Shown here: positions 33,985-42,842 of the stretch, one piece after another
Position numbering within the stretch: the first letter of the stretch is position 1
Layout of the letters: each line of letters starts with the position of its first letter
NCBI RefSeq assembly: GCF_028369065.1
Contig: NZ_JAQNDA010000004.1
Location: forward strand, 186,001 to 250,000
DNA length: 64,000 nt
Source of the DNA: Marinobacter sp. SS21
Lineage (GTDB): Bacteria; Pseudomonadota; Gammaproteobacteria; Pseudomonadales; Oleiphilaceae
Direction: 5' to 3'
Position numbers and translations under genes: made by a program
The notes under the pieces: model-generated
Databases searched by the model: none
Told to the model about the DNA's origin: nothing
What the model saw: only the letters and a program-made list of their open reading frames with translations

Positions 33985-35381
33985 GACAGGCTGCCGCCGG
34001 GCGGCTTGCTCAAATGCGACAGCGCCTCGACGCTGCCCCGTGGGGTGTGGTATTTCGCCATCAGGCGATACATGGAGACCCGGGAGATGTTCAACAGCCG
34101 CGCGGCGGCCGACACGTTGTTATGGGTCAGCGCCAGGCTGCAGGAAACCGCCTGCTGTTCGGCCCGGGCCCGGAAGTCGTCGAGGCTGAAGCCGCCCTGC
34201 GCATGGCTGGGCTCACCGCTGAAACCCAGGTCCGCCGGCGTCAGCACCGGCTGTTCAGCGAGTAGCACTGCCTGGCGTAGCCGGTTGTTCAGTTCCCGAA
34301 GGTTGCCGGGCCAGTCGTGCCGCAGCAACGCGCGCATGGCGGCCTCGCTGAGCCGCCAATGCTGAGCGCCGCGGCGAGGCGCCTGCAAGGAGGCGAAGTA
34401 AATGTCCACCAGGTGAGGGATGTCCTCCAGCCGCTCGGTCAGCGGCGGCAGCTCAACCTCTAGCCCACCCAGCCGGTAGTAGACATCGCTGCGGAAGTGC
34501 TGGGTATCCACCAGCAGCTGCAGGGGGCTGGTGCTGGTGGCGATCACCCTGGCCTCCACCGTGCGTGGCCCGTCACCTCCGATGCGTTCCACCAGACCCT
34601 CCTGCAGAAAACGCAGCAGGGCCGACTGCTGATCCGGCTGCAACTCGTCGATACCCAGCAGCAACAGGCTGCCGCCATGGGCGGCTTCCAGGCGCCCGGT
34701 CTTGCTGCTGGCGGCGCTGGTGAAGGCGCCCTTCTCATAGCCAAACAGTTCGCTTTGGGTGAGGGTTGGCGGCAGAGCGGCACAGTTGATGGCAATGAAG
34801 GGCCCCCGGTTCACCGGGGAGTGCTCATGAACGAAGCGAGCGGCCACTTCCTTGCCCGTGCCACTGGCGCCATGGATCAGCACCGGTTCCATGGTTTCGG
34901 CAAAGCGCTGTAGCAGGGAGCGAATGCGCCGAATGCGCTCCGAATGACCGGTCAGGGCATAGTGTTGAAGCTGGAGTTCCTGGCTTTGTGCCAATCGGGC
35001 CTGCAGATCGGCCATGCCCCACAGATGCCCCAGGACCATGTTCAGCCGGGTGGGGTCCATGGGCAGGGTGTGGTAATCGGCGCAGTGAGTGCCAATCAGG
35101 CTGCCCAGCCTGCCGTCGTCGCGGGGTGAGGTCGCGGTGAGCCCAACCCAGGCGGTGGGACTCAGGGAATCCAGCCAGTCTTCCAGCTGCGGGAAACCGT
35201 CGGGTGTGTAGTGTTCCAGGTCGATGATGCCCACCCGTGCGCCACAGCCGAGCTGGGCGTCGGGGCGGGGCGACTGGTTCAGGTTGAGCCGGTGTACCTC
35301 CCACAGAGTATTGAGGGTTTCGACAGGCACCGCCTGGTTCGGTTTCGGTGATAGCCACAGTAGCGTTCGCTTGGCTTCCAT
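33981..35381 (-). CDS. VpsR-like sigma-54-dependent transcriptional activator
   Basis: 466 residues. Residues 1-125 are a receiver-like domain of the VpsR kind, with D54 where a phospho-acceptor would be. The AAA+ domain has Walker A GASGTGKE (171-178), a Walker-B-like GIDEL, and the sigma-54-contact loop GAFTSA at 218-223 instead of GAFTGA. The C-terminal Fis-type helix-turn-helix is NNVSAAARLLNISRVSMYRLM. VpsR of Vibrio binds c-di-GMP and drives biofilm genes. This protein probably activates the sigma-54 promoter at 30386-30401 and is co-expressed with the barrel gene. Confidence 0.85.
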   Translation of the reverse strand: MEAKRTLLWLSPKPNQAVPVETLNTLWEVHRLNLNQSPRPDAQLGCGARVGIIDLEHYTPDGFPQLEDWLDSLSPTAWVGLTATSPRDDGRLGSLIGTHCADYHTLPMDPTRLNMVLGHLWGMADLQARLAQSQELQLQHYALTGHSERIRRIRSLLQRFAETMEPVLIHGASGTGKEVAARFVHEHSPVNRGPFIAINCAALPPTLTQSELFGYEKGAFTSAASSKTGRLEAAHGGSLLLLGIDELQPDQQSALLRFLQEGLVERIGGDGPRTVEARVIATSTSPLQLLVDTQHFRSDVYYRLGGLEVELPPLTERLEDIPHLVDIYFASLQAPRRGAQHWRLSEAAMRALLRHDWPGNLRELNNRLRQAVLLAEQPVLTPADLGFSGEPSHAQGGFSLDDFRARAEQQAVSCSLALTHNNVSAAARLLNISRVSMYRLMAKYHTPRGSVEALSHLSKPPGGSLS

Positions 35382-35561
35382 GGTGTGATCCCCGGTTGAT
35401 GGTTGACGTCAGGCTGGACTGCTTTTCAGCTGAGAGTCGATGAGGGCCGGTCAGTAAGTGAGGGCCCAGAAGGTTCCAAACGCTGCAACATCAAACGGCT
35501 ATCGCCAAGCAGGTTACATGCCACGAGAAAACTTATCGGGAAATGATACAGTTGCGGGGCA

Positions 35562-35580
35562 GGCCAAAGGTGTTTTGGCC
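35562..35580. other. Perfect 7-bp hairpin between activator and Kef genes
   Basis: GGCCAAA (35562-35568), loop of five, TTTGGCC (35574-35580). It lies in the 224-base spacer between the stop of the Kef-type gene and the start of the activator gene. There is no T-run, so an operator is as likely as a terminator. Confidence 0.35.
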
Positions 35581-35605
35581 GACACTGTAAAGTTCTTCGA
35601 CGTTT

Positions 35606-37198
35606 TTAGCTGGGGCTGCGGCCGGCTGAGCCGGCCATGGACTCGAACGGCGGGGTGCCGCTGAGGTAGTCGTCGATGTGGCTCGCCAGCGCAACACCTG
35701 TTTCATTCATGGTGAGGTAGGCCTCGTTGGCGCCGGCTTCCTTGATCTTGTCCGCCTCATCGGCAAACATCGTGTGGGCGATGATGTATCCGGTGAAGCC
35801 TTTGTGGCGCAGCATGCGGGCGGCAATGACCTTGCCCTCGATGTCGCTCATGGCGAGAATGACCGCCTGCAGTTTGGGCATGTGCAGTTCCTGCCAGAAG
35901 GTGGTGTCCTCACCATCGCCGAATACCACGTTACGGCCCGCCTTGAGATGCATGCGCGCCTTGGCCGGGTCCGAGTCCAGGCCCATGATCCGGGGCTCGG
36001 TCTCGAACAGGCGATCGTAGGCTGCCGACCCGGTTCGCCCCATGCCCATCACCAGAATCCGGGTGTCTCCTAATGAGATTGGCTGCTCGTCCGGGTGGCG
36101 CCGATGGCCCTCGAATCGGGTTAGCGTGGTGGCGTGGCGCTCGTAGAGTCTATGTGCGATGCGGTTAATCGGTGCGGAAATGACGAACGACAGCGACACC
36201 GCAATGGCCAGAGGGACCAGCCACTGGGGCAGGGCCACGCTGGCGACGATCAATCCGAACTCGCTGTAGTTGGCCAGCGCCAGTGTGGTCAGGAAGCTGC
36301 TGCGGGCTCTTAACCGGAACGACAGCAGCAGGAAGTAAAACAGCACGCCCTTGAGCGGCAGCACCAGCGCGGCCACCAGTGCGAAGATCAAGGCCTGCTG
36401 ATTCGGCAGCCCATTGATGCCGATCTGCAGAAAGAACGCCACCAGAAACACCTCCTTCACGCTCCAAAGGGACTTGGACAGCTCGATGGCGCGCGGATGG
36501 TTGGCCAGCATGGCGCCGAATAACAGTGCGCCCAGTTCCGAACTGAGGCCGAGCCACTCAAAGCCGAGGCCGCCCAGTACCAGTGCCAGCAGCAGGCCGA
36601 GCAAGACCAGCAGCTCATCGTGACCGCTGGCGTCCAGCAACCGGAACAGCACCGGCCGCAGTAACGGTAGCGCGAACAGCAGCAGCGACCAGGGCGATGG
36701 CGATTCGCCGGACGCGATGCTCATTACGCCCAGAGCGATCAAATCCTGCATGATCAGGATGCCGATGGCGACACGGCCGTGAAAGGCCCTCAGCTCACGT
36801 TTGCTTTCCAGTACCTTGGCCGCCAGCACGGTGCTGGAGAACGACAGCGCAATGGCCAGCAGCAGTGCGGTGAGCCATTCGCCCCCCAGCAGCAGCCAGA
36901 TGGCAGGGGTAAACACCACGCAGGTGATGCTGAAATGCAGCAGCCCTCCGCCGATCACCTCGGGGCTGAGGATGGAGCGCAGTTTGAGCTTGAGGCCCAC
37001 GGTGAACAGCAGCAGCAGCACGCCAAGGTGGGCCAGGTGATCGAGCACGGCAGAGTGCGCCACCGCCACCGACGTTATCGTGGCCAGTGCGCTCAGGGCA
37101 AAGCCGGCGGCGAGATAGCCGACCAGCGGGGGCAGGCCGATGGACTTGACCAGCAGCCCCAGCACGAAGGCGAAAGAAATCCACAGTGCCTCTGACAT
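35606..37198 (-). CDS. Kef-type cation:proton antiporter with TrkA-N domain
   Basis: 530 residues: a dozen membrane segments of the Na+/H+ exchanger fold (GLPPLVGYLAAGFALSAL, then FSSTVLAAKVLESK, the conserved block in KefB/C-like proteins) and a C-terminal NAD-binding TrkA-N domain starting at RILVMGMGRTGSAAYDRL. It would expel K+ or Na+ in exchange for protons in the inner membrane. It is close to YbaL in plan. No KefF/KefG ancillary protein gene is adjacent. Confidence 0.9.
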   Translation of the reverse strand: MSEALWISFAFVLGLLVKSIGLPPLVGYLAAGFALSALATITSVAVAHSAVLDHLAHLGVLLLLFTVGLKLKLRSILSPEVIGGGLLHFSITCVVFTPAIWLLLGGEWLTALLLAIALSFSSTVLAAKVLESKRELRAFHGRVAIGILIMQDLIALGVMSIASGESPSPWSLLLFALPLLRPVLFRLLDASGHDELLVLLGLLLALVLGGLGFEWLGLSSELGALLFGAMLANHPRAIELSKSLWSVKEVFLVAFFLQIGINGLPNQQALIFALVAALVLPLKGVLFYFLLLSFRLRARSSFLTTLALANYSEFGLIVASVALPQWLVPLAIAVSLSFVISAPINRIAHRLYERHATTLTRFEGHRRHPDEQPISLGDTRILVMGMGRTGSAAYDRLFETEPRIMGLDSDPAKARMHLKAGRNVVFGDGEDTTFWQELHMPKLQAVILAMSDIEGKVIAARMLRHKGFTGYIIAHTMFADEADKIKEAGANEAYLTMNETGVALASHIDDYLSGTPPFESMAGSAGRSPS

Positions 37199-37237
37199 TC
37201 GCTCAGCGCCCTAACGAGTGGTAGTGCTCCGTTCCGA

Positions 37238-38218
37238 TCAGTTGGCCGCGGCAGCGTCTGTCGCGGCGCTATGGCGGCCGACAAACTGCCGAATGAGCTC
37301 GGCCGAACGTTCGGGGACTTCGATCATCGGCACATGGCCGATCTGTTCCAGCAACACCGTGTCCGCTTGCGGGATGCGGGCCTCAAACAATTCGGCGTTG
37401 CGGTAGTCGATCACCCTGTCCTCGGTGCCCCAGATAATCAGCACCGGGTCAGCGATACGGCTCAGTGCCTGCCGGAAGCCCTGGTCATCGCTGGATTCCC
37501 GCAAGGTCGCGAAGATGTGTTCGTACACGGGCCGATTGGCCAGCGCCTTTTCTTCCAGTACCTGGTAGATCGGCCAGGGCACGAACGGCTTTTTCTCCAT
37601 CACGAAATCCACCAGCGGTTTGAAGTCCCCCGGTTGCCGGACAATCAGCGGGTTGTCGCCCTCGCGCAGCTTGGTCGTGAACTCGCTTTCGTACTCGAAC
37701 ACGCCGGCGGGATTGAACAGGACGGCGGATTGCAGCCGCTCCGGATGCTGCGCCGCATAGAGCACGGTGACGGCCCCGCCCATGGAGTTGCCCATCATGT
37801 GCACCCGCGTCAGACCAAGCTGCGCCAGCACAGCCTCGACATAGCGGACCTGGTCGGTCAGCCGATAGCTCCGTGTCAGCTCCTTGCTGCTGTCGCCGTG
37901 GCCGGGCAGGTCGATGGCAAATACGTTGAACTCCGCTGAGAGCGCGCCGGCCATGCGAACCCAGTTGTCCTTGTTGCCCGCGAAACCGTGCAACATGACC
38001 AGATTGGCGCCGGCGTTGGGCTGCTGGTTGGTGAGGTAGGCGATGTTCAGGTCGCCGGCCTGCAACGTCTGCTGCTGGAGGCCGGCGGCGTCCCGTTCCC
38101 AGGCGATGGCGGCGTCATACAGGTCCTGCCGGCTACAGCCGGCCAGAACCAGGCTAAGGCCGGCCAGCCAAAGGCCGGCCAGCAAGCGGGTGCGAGCGGG
38201 TACGGAGCTCTTGTCCAT
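37238..38218 (-). CDS. Alpha/beta hydrolase lipoprotein
   Basis: 326 residues from ATG 38218. RLLAGLWLAGLSLVLAGC is a lipoprotein signal (lipobox LAGC). The hydrolase fold has the oxyanion motif MLHGFAGNKDNW, nucleophile elbow GNSMGG, Asp in WGTEDRVID and His in IGHVPMIE. It may be a lipase or esterase facing the periplasm. It is the first gene before the Kef antiporter, 39 bases apart, so the two might be one transcript. Confidence 0.85.
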   Translation of the reverse strand: MDKSSVPARTRLLAGLWLAGLSLVLAGCSRQDLYDAAIAWERDAAGLQQQTLQAGDLNIAYLTNQQPNAGANLVMLHGFAGNKDNWVRMAGALSAEFNVFAIDLPGHGDSSKELTRSYRLTDQVRYVEAVLAQLGLTRVHMMGNSMGGAVTVLYAAQHPERLQSAVLFNPAGVFEYESEFTTKLREGDNPLIVRQPGDFKPLVDFVMEKKPFVPWPIYQVLEEKALANRPVYEHIFATLRESSDDQGFRQALSRIADPVLIIWGTEDRVIDYRNAELFEARIPQADTVLLEQIGHVPMIEVPERSAELIRQFVGRHSAATDAAAAN

Positions 38219-38261
38219 GGCGAAGAACAAATCCTTGATACGTAAGCTCTTACAGTAGCGC

Positions 38262-38289
38262 AAAAAAATGCCCGGTCAACAGCCGGGCA
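38262..38289 (-). terminator. Rho-independent terminator after purD
   Basis: Minus strand: TGCCCGG (38289-38283), a seven-base loop, CCGGGCA (38275-38269), then seven T (38268-38262). It begins 20 bases after the purD stop. Confidence 0.9.
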
Positions 38290-38308
38290 GGGTTTGCGGG
38301 GGCGGGAA

Positions 38309-39592
38309 TCAACTCTCCCGGGCAATCGCCCGGTAGGCGATGTCCGTGCGATAAAAGGCGCCGTCCCAGTGGATGGTCTGTGCGAGCTGGTAGGCTCGCT
38401 GCTGGGCTTCCGTCACCGAGTCCCCCAGGGCGGTGGCGCACAGCACCCGGCCGCCGCTGGTGACCACCTGATCACCATCCAGGGTGGTACCCGCGTGGAA
38501 CACCTTCTCGCCGTCGGTGTCCGCGGTTGGCAAGCCGGTTATGGCGTCGCCCTTGTTGTAGCTGCCGGGGTAGCCGCCGGCGGCGAGCACCACGCCTACG
38601 GACGCCCGGGAGTCCCATTCGGATTCGCAGTCATCGAGCTTGCCGTCGATGGCGGCCGCACACAGGGCCACCAGATCGGATTTCATCCGCAGCATGATGG
38701 GCTGGGTTTCCGGGTCGCCGAAGCGGCAGTTGAACTCGATCACCTTGGGAGCGCCGTTGCCGTCGATCATCAGGCCGGCGTAGAGAAAGCCGGTGTAAGG
38801 ATGGCCTTCGGCGGCCATGCCCCGCACGGTCGGGTAGATCACCTCCTCCATGATGCGCTGATGCACGGCATCGGTAACCACCGGTGCCGGCGAATAAGCA
38901 CCCATACCGCCGGTGTTGGGGCCGGTGTCGCCATCGCCCACGCGTTTGTGGTCCTGGGAAGTGGCCATCGGTAGCACATGCTCGCCGTCCACCATGACAA
39001 TAAAACTGGCCTCCTCGCCTTCGAGGAATTCCTCGATCACCACCCGGCTGCCGGCTTCGCCGAAGGCATTGCCCGCCAGCATGTCACGGATGGCGTCTTC
39101 GGCCTCGGTCAGGGTCATGGCGACGATCACGCCCTTGCCCGCGGCCAGGCCGTCGGCCTTGACCACGATGGGCGCGCCCTGTTCACGGACATAGGCCAGG
39201 GCCTGGTCGACGTCGGTGAAGTTGGCGTAGGCGGCGGTGGGGATGTTGTGCCGGGCCAGGAAGTCCTTGGTGAAGGCCTTGGAGCCTTCCAGCTGGGCGG
39301 CGCCTTCGGACGGACCAAAGACCTTGAGGCCGCGGCTCTGGAACAGGTCCACCACGCCCGCCACCAGCGGTGCTTCCGGACCGACAATGGTCAGGCCCAC
39401 CTGGTTCTGCTCGGCAAAATCCGCCAGGCCGTCGAGATCCATGACGTCAATGTTGACGTTGTCCAGCGTGGGCTCCTTCGCGGTGCCGGCATTGCCGGGT
39501 GCCACGAAGACTTTGTCGGCATCGGGCGACTGTGCCGCTTTCCAGGCCAGGGCGTGTTCACGTCCGCCACTACCAATTACCAGAATGTTCAT
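38309..39592 (-). CDS. purD: Phosphoribosylamine-glycine ligase
   Basis: 427 residues from ATG 39592, the usual GARS start (MNILVIGSGGREHALAWK). ATP-grasp motifs are present: KADGLAAGKGV for the nucleotide loop, GPNTGGMGAYSPAP, and EFNCRFGDPETQ for the Mg2+ site. It joins 5-phosphoribosylamine and glycine in purine synthesis. It follows purH by 39 bases, as in many gammaproteobacteria, and is closed by a terminator. Confidence 0.97.
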   Translation of the reverse strand: MNILVIGSGGREHALAWKAAQSPDADKVFVAPGNAGTAKEPTLDNVNIDVMDLDGLADFAEQNQVGLTIVGPEAPLVAGVVDLFQSRGLKVFGPSEGAAQLEGSKAFTKDFLARHNIPTAAYANFTDVDQALAYVREQGAPIVVKADGLAAGKGVIVAMTLTEAEDAIRDMLAGNAFGEAGSRVVIEEFLEGEEASFIVMVDGEHVLPMATSQDHKRVGDGDTGPNTGGMGAYSPAPVVTDAVHQRIMEEVIYPTVRGMAAEGHPYTGFLYAGLMIDGNGAPKVIEFNCRFGDPETQPIMLRMKSDLVALCAAAIDGKLDDCESEWDSRASVGVVLAAGGYPGSYNKGDAITGLPTADTDGEKVFHAGTTLDGDQVVTSGGRVLCATALGDSVTEAQQRAYQLAQTIHWDGAFYRTDIAYRAIARES

Positions 39593-39631
39593 GATCGGAA
39601 TCCTTATCTCTAAAATCTCGTCACTAAACAA

Positions 39632-41212
39632 TCAGTGGCGGAAATGGCGCATGCCGGTGAAGACCATGGCAATGCCGTGTTCGTTGGCCGCGTCGATCAC
39701 CTCCTGATCGCGCATGGAACCGCCGGGCTGGATCACCGCGGTGATGCCGGCTTCGGCGGCGGCGTCGATGCCGTCGCGGAACGGGAAGAAGGCGTCGGAG
39801 GCCATCACCGAGCCTTTCACCTCGAGGCCTTCGTCGGCGGCCTTGATGCCGGCGATCTTGGCGCTGTAGACCCGGCTCATCTGGCCGGCACCGATGCCGA
39901 TGGTGCGCCCGGTTTTGGCGTAAACGATGGCGTTGGACTTAACGTACTTGGCCACTTCCCAGGCGAACAGCAAGTCGTTGAGTTCGTCGGCGCTGGGGTG
40001 ACGTTCGGTCACCACCTTGACGTCATCCATCGCCACCATGCCCAGATCACGGTCCTGCACCAGCAGGCCACCGGTGACCCGCTTGTAGTCCATGGCGTGG
40101 GCGCGTTCGGTGTCGAACTCACCGCAGGCCAGCAGGCGAACATTCTTCTTCGCGGCCACCAGCTCCGCCGCCTCGGCGGTAACGGAGGGCGCGATGATCA
40201 CTTCCACGAACTGGCGGTCGATGATGGCCTTGGCGGTGTCGGCATCGAGTTCGCGATTGAACGCGATGATGCCGCCAAACGCCGAGGTGGGATCGGTGGC
40301 GAAGGCCAGGTCATAGGCCTGCTTGATGTCGGCGCCAATGGCAACGCCGCAGGGATTGGCGTGCTTGACGATGACACAGGCCGGATCGGCGAACGGCTTG
40401 ACACACTCCAGCGCGGCGTCGGTGTCGGCCACGTTGTTGTAGGACAGTTCCTTGCCCTGCAGCTGCTTGGCGGTGGCGACGCAGGCCTCCTGCGGGTGGC
40501 GCTCGGCGTAGAAGGCTGCCCGTTGGTGCGGGTTCTCGCCATAACGCATATCCTGCACCTTGACGAACTGGCTGTTGAAGGTGCGGGGGAAATCCGCGTT
40601 ATCGTTGTCCGCGGTGCGACCACCCAGGTAGTTGGCGATGGCGCCGTCGTAACCGGCGGTGTGCTCGAACGCTTTCACCGCCAGGTCGAAACGGGTGGGG
40701 TGACTCAGCGTGCCGTTGTTGTCGGAGAGTTCCGCCAGTACCCGGTCGTAGTCGCTGGCGTTGACCACAATGGCGACATCGTTGTGGTTCTTGGCGGCGG
40801 CGCGCACCATGGTGGGACCGCCGATGTCGATGTTTTCAATGGCGGTGGCCAGGTCGCAGTCCGGCCTGGCAATGGTGGCTTCGAAGGGGTACAGGTTGAC
40901 CACCACCATGTCGATCGGGTTGATCTGGTGCTGCGCCATCACGCTGTCGTCAGTGCCGCGACGGCCCAGGATGCCACCGTGAATCTTCGGGTGTAGGGTC
41001 TTTACACGGCCGTCCATCATTTCCGGAAAACCGGTGTAGTCGCTGACTTCGGTGACGGCAATCTCGTGTTCTTGCAGCAGCCGGAAGGTGCCGCCGGTGG
41101 AGAGCAGCTCGACACCCAGATCGGTCAGGGACTTGGCGAATTCGACGATGCCGGTTTTATCAGAAACGCTGATCAGCGCACGACGGACGGGGGTATTTAC
41201 CTGATTAGCCAT
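39632..41212 (-). CDS. purH: Bifunctional AICAR transformylase/IMP cyclohydrolase
   Basis: 526 residues, normal length. The N-terminal cyclohydrolase domain has [17 protein letters not shown] and STGGT; the C-terminal transformylase domain has the KHANPCG block and RYGENPHQ. It carries out the last two steps of IMP synthesis. It lies downstream of fis, with an inverted repeat in the spacer, and upstream of purD. Confidence 0.97.
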   Translation of the reverse strand: MANQVNTPVRRALISVSDKTGIVEFAKSLTDLGVELLSTGGTFRLLQEHEIAVTEVSDYTGFPEMMDGRVKTLHPKIHGGILGRRGTDDSVMAQHQINPIDMVVVNLYPFEATIARPDCDLATAIENIDIGGPTMVRAAAKNHNDVAIVVNASDYDRVLAELSDNNGTLSHPTRFDLAVKAFEHTAGYDGAIANYLGGRTADNDNADFPRTFNSQFVKVQDMRYGENPHQRAAFYAERHPQEACVATAKQLQGKELSYNNVADTDAALECVKPFADPACVIVKHANPCGVAIGADIKQAYDLAFATDPTSAFGGIIAFNRELDADTAKAIIDRQFVEVIIAPSVTAEAAELVAAKKNVRLLACGEFDTERAHAMDYKRVTGGLLVQDRDLGMVAMDDVKVVTERHPSADELNDLLFAWEVAKYVKSNAIVYAKTGRTIGIGAGQMSRVYSAKIAGIKAADEGLEVKGSVMASDAFFPFRDGIDAAAEAGITAVIQPGGSMRDQEVIDAANEHGIAMVFTGMRHFRH

Positions 41213-41264
41213 GATTCACATTTTCATCGGATATGAACGAAGGAAGGCCTCGCGAATGGTGTCC

Positions 41265-41305
41265 GGGAGGCCCTCGTAAGGGTGGGGAGTCTCAGTAGGC
41301 CTCCC
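41265..41305. repeat. 8-bp inverted repeat in the fis-purH spacer
   Basis: GGGAGGCC (41265-41272) pairs with GGCCTCCC (41298-41305), 25 bases apart. No T-run follows. It may weaken read-through from fis into purH or bind a regulator. Confidence 0.4.
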
Positions 41306-41315
41306 AGTGTCTGGA

Positions 41316-41633
41316 TTATAGCAGACCGTACTGCTTGAGTTTCTTACGCAGGGTTCCGCGATTCAGCCCGAGCATGGTGGAGGCCTTGGTCTGGTTGTTG
41401 CGGGTGTACTTCATCACCTGCTCCAGCAGTGGCGCCTCGACCTCGGACAGTACCAGTTGGTAGACGTCGGTAACCGGGGCGCCATCGAGCTGGGCGAAAT
41501 AGTTTTTCAGGGCCACTTCCACGCTGTCACGCAGGGTGACGGAAGTGCCGCTGGTGGTGATGGTCTGCAACTGGTTTGCCTCGTCGCCTGCACCAGGAAT
41601 CCGGTTGTCGTTTGCCAATGTCTCAGCGGTCAT
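41316..41633 (-). CDS. fis: DNA-binding protein Fis
   Basis: 105 residues. The C-terminal helix-turn-helix [29 protein letters not shown] is nearly the sequence of E. coli Fis (only parts are quoted here as a motif), and the central Fis dimerisation region is present. Fis bends DNA and adjusts rRNA and other transcription during fast growth. Its ATG overlaps the dusB stop by four bases, so dusB-fis is a coupled pair, as in E. coli. Confidence 0.97.
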   Translation of the reverse strand: MTAETLANDNRIPGAGDEANQLQTITTSGTSVTLRDSVEVALKNYFAQLDGAPVTDVYQLVLSEVEAPLLEQVMKYTRNNQTKASTMLGLNRGTLRKKLKQYGLL

Positions 41634-42628
41634 GCTGCGAATACCTCTCCATTTCGTAAGCCTGCAAAATACTGTTGAATACTGTCTTTCTGCTCCAACG
41701 GATCGTCGATGGCGTTGAAGCGTTTTCTGAAGGTTCTGCTCTCATCATGGGACTGCAAGTACCAGCCCACATGCTTGCGCGCAATGCGCGAGCCCATCAC
41801 GTCGCCATAGAAATCGTGCAATGCGGCCAGGTGATCGGTCAGGATCTGCTCCACCTCATCCAGTTCCGGCTGCGGCAGATGGTCTCCGGTTTCCAGGTAG
41901 TGCAGGATTTCCCGGAAAATCCATGGCCGGCCCTGGGCGGCCCGTCCGATCAACAAACCGTCGGCCCCGGTGTGCTGAAGCACCCGCCGGGCCTCCTCGG
42001 GGGACGTGATGTCGCCGTTGGCAAACACCGGGATGCCGACCCGGGATTTGACCTCGGCGATGGTGTCGTACTCGGCGCTCCCTTTGTAGGCATCGGCACG
42101 GGTACGACCATGAATGGCCAGCGCCTGGATGCCCGCATCTTCGGCCATGCGGGCGATCAGCGGCGCATTGCGGTGGTCCCGGTCCCAACCGGTTCGCATC
42201 TTGAGCGTCACCGGAATGTCCACCGCCGCCACCACCGCGTGCAAAATGTCACGCACCAGCGGCTCGTCCTTCATCAACGCGGAGCCGGCGGCCTTGTTGC
42301 ATACCTTCTTGGCCGGGCAGCCCATGTTGATGTCGATGATTTGGGCGCCGTGCTCGGCATTCAGGCGTGCGGCATTGGCCAGCATGTCCGGATCGCCCCC
42401 GGCGATCTGCACGGAGCGGGGTTCCGGTTCGCCGTCGTGGTCGAGGCGTAACCGGGACTTGCGCGTGTGCCAAAGCCTGCTGTCGGCAATCACCATCTCG
42501 GACACCGCCAGGCCCGCGCCGAGACGCCGGCACAGCAGTCGGAACGGGCGATCGGTCACGCCGGCCATGGGCGCAACCACCAGCGGATTGGGCAATGTGT
42601 ACGGCCCGATAATTGCCTTGGGCAGCAT
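41630..42628 (-). CDS. dusB: tRNA-dihydrouridine synthase B
   Basis: 332 residues from ATG 42628 (a GTG at 42646 is possible but unlike the family start). [12 protein letters not shown], the FMN-binding barrel, the catalytic Cys in [18 protein letters not shown] and FANGDI are DusB hallmarks. It reduces uridine in tRNA D-loops. The dusB-fis arrangement is conserved in gammaproteobacteria. Confidence 0.96.
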   Translation of the reverse strand: MLPKAIIGPYTLPNPLVVAPMAGVTDRPFRLLCRRLGAGLAVSEMVIADSRLWHTRKSRLRLDHDGEPEPRSVQIAGGDPDMLANAARLNAEHGAQIIDINMGCPAKKVCNKAAGSALMKDEPLVRDILHAVVAAVDIPVTLKMRTGWDRDHRNAPLIARMAEDAGIQALAIHGRTRADAYKGSAEYDTIAEVKSRVGIPVFANGDITSPEEARRVLQHTGADGLLIGRAAQGRPWIFREILHYLETGDHLPQPELDEVEQILTDHLAALHDFYGDVMGSRIARKHVGWYLQSHDESRTFRKRFNAIDDPLEQKDSIQQYFAGLRNGEVFAA

Positions 42629-42748
42629 GATCTGAGTCCGTTTCACAAGGGTTCAAGAGATGGTTCGGCGGGCAGCGGCTGGTTGATCCGGGGCCCGATT
42701 TCCGAGGGGCGACAATGATACCGCCGAGATTTCCGCTATTGAAGAGGG

Positions 42749-42784
42749 AAAAGGGCGAAAAAGTTGATTATTTTTCGCTCTTTT
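42749..42784 (-). terminator. AT-flanked hairpin between the DUF3426 gene and dusB
   Basis: AAAAGGGCGAAAAA (42749-42762) and TTTTTCGCTCTTTT (42771-42784) form a 14-base stem with one mismatch and an eight-base loop. It lies between the DUF3426 stop and the dusB start. It may terminate the upstream transcript; the AT-rich stretch may also belong to the dusB-fis promoter. Confidence 0.45.
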
Positions 42785-42842
42785 TGGTTGACTTTTGGTC
42801 TATCTGGTGTCCGGCGGCCAATCCGATAAAGTCAGCGCTCGC

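Noticed and set aside
33981..35381. NtrC-type regulator with a standard phospho-receiver
   Set aside because: The N-terminus is receiver-like but closer to VpsR than to NtrC; the canonical acidic pocket is not seen.
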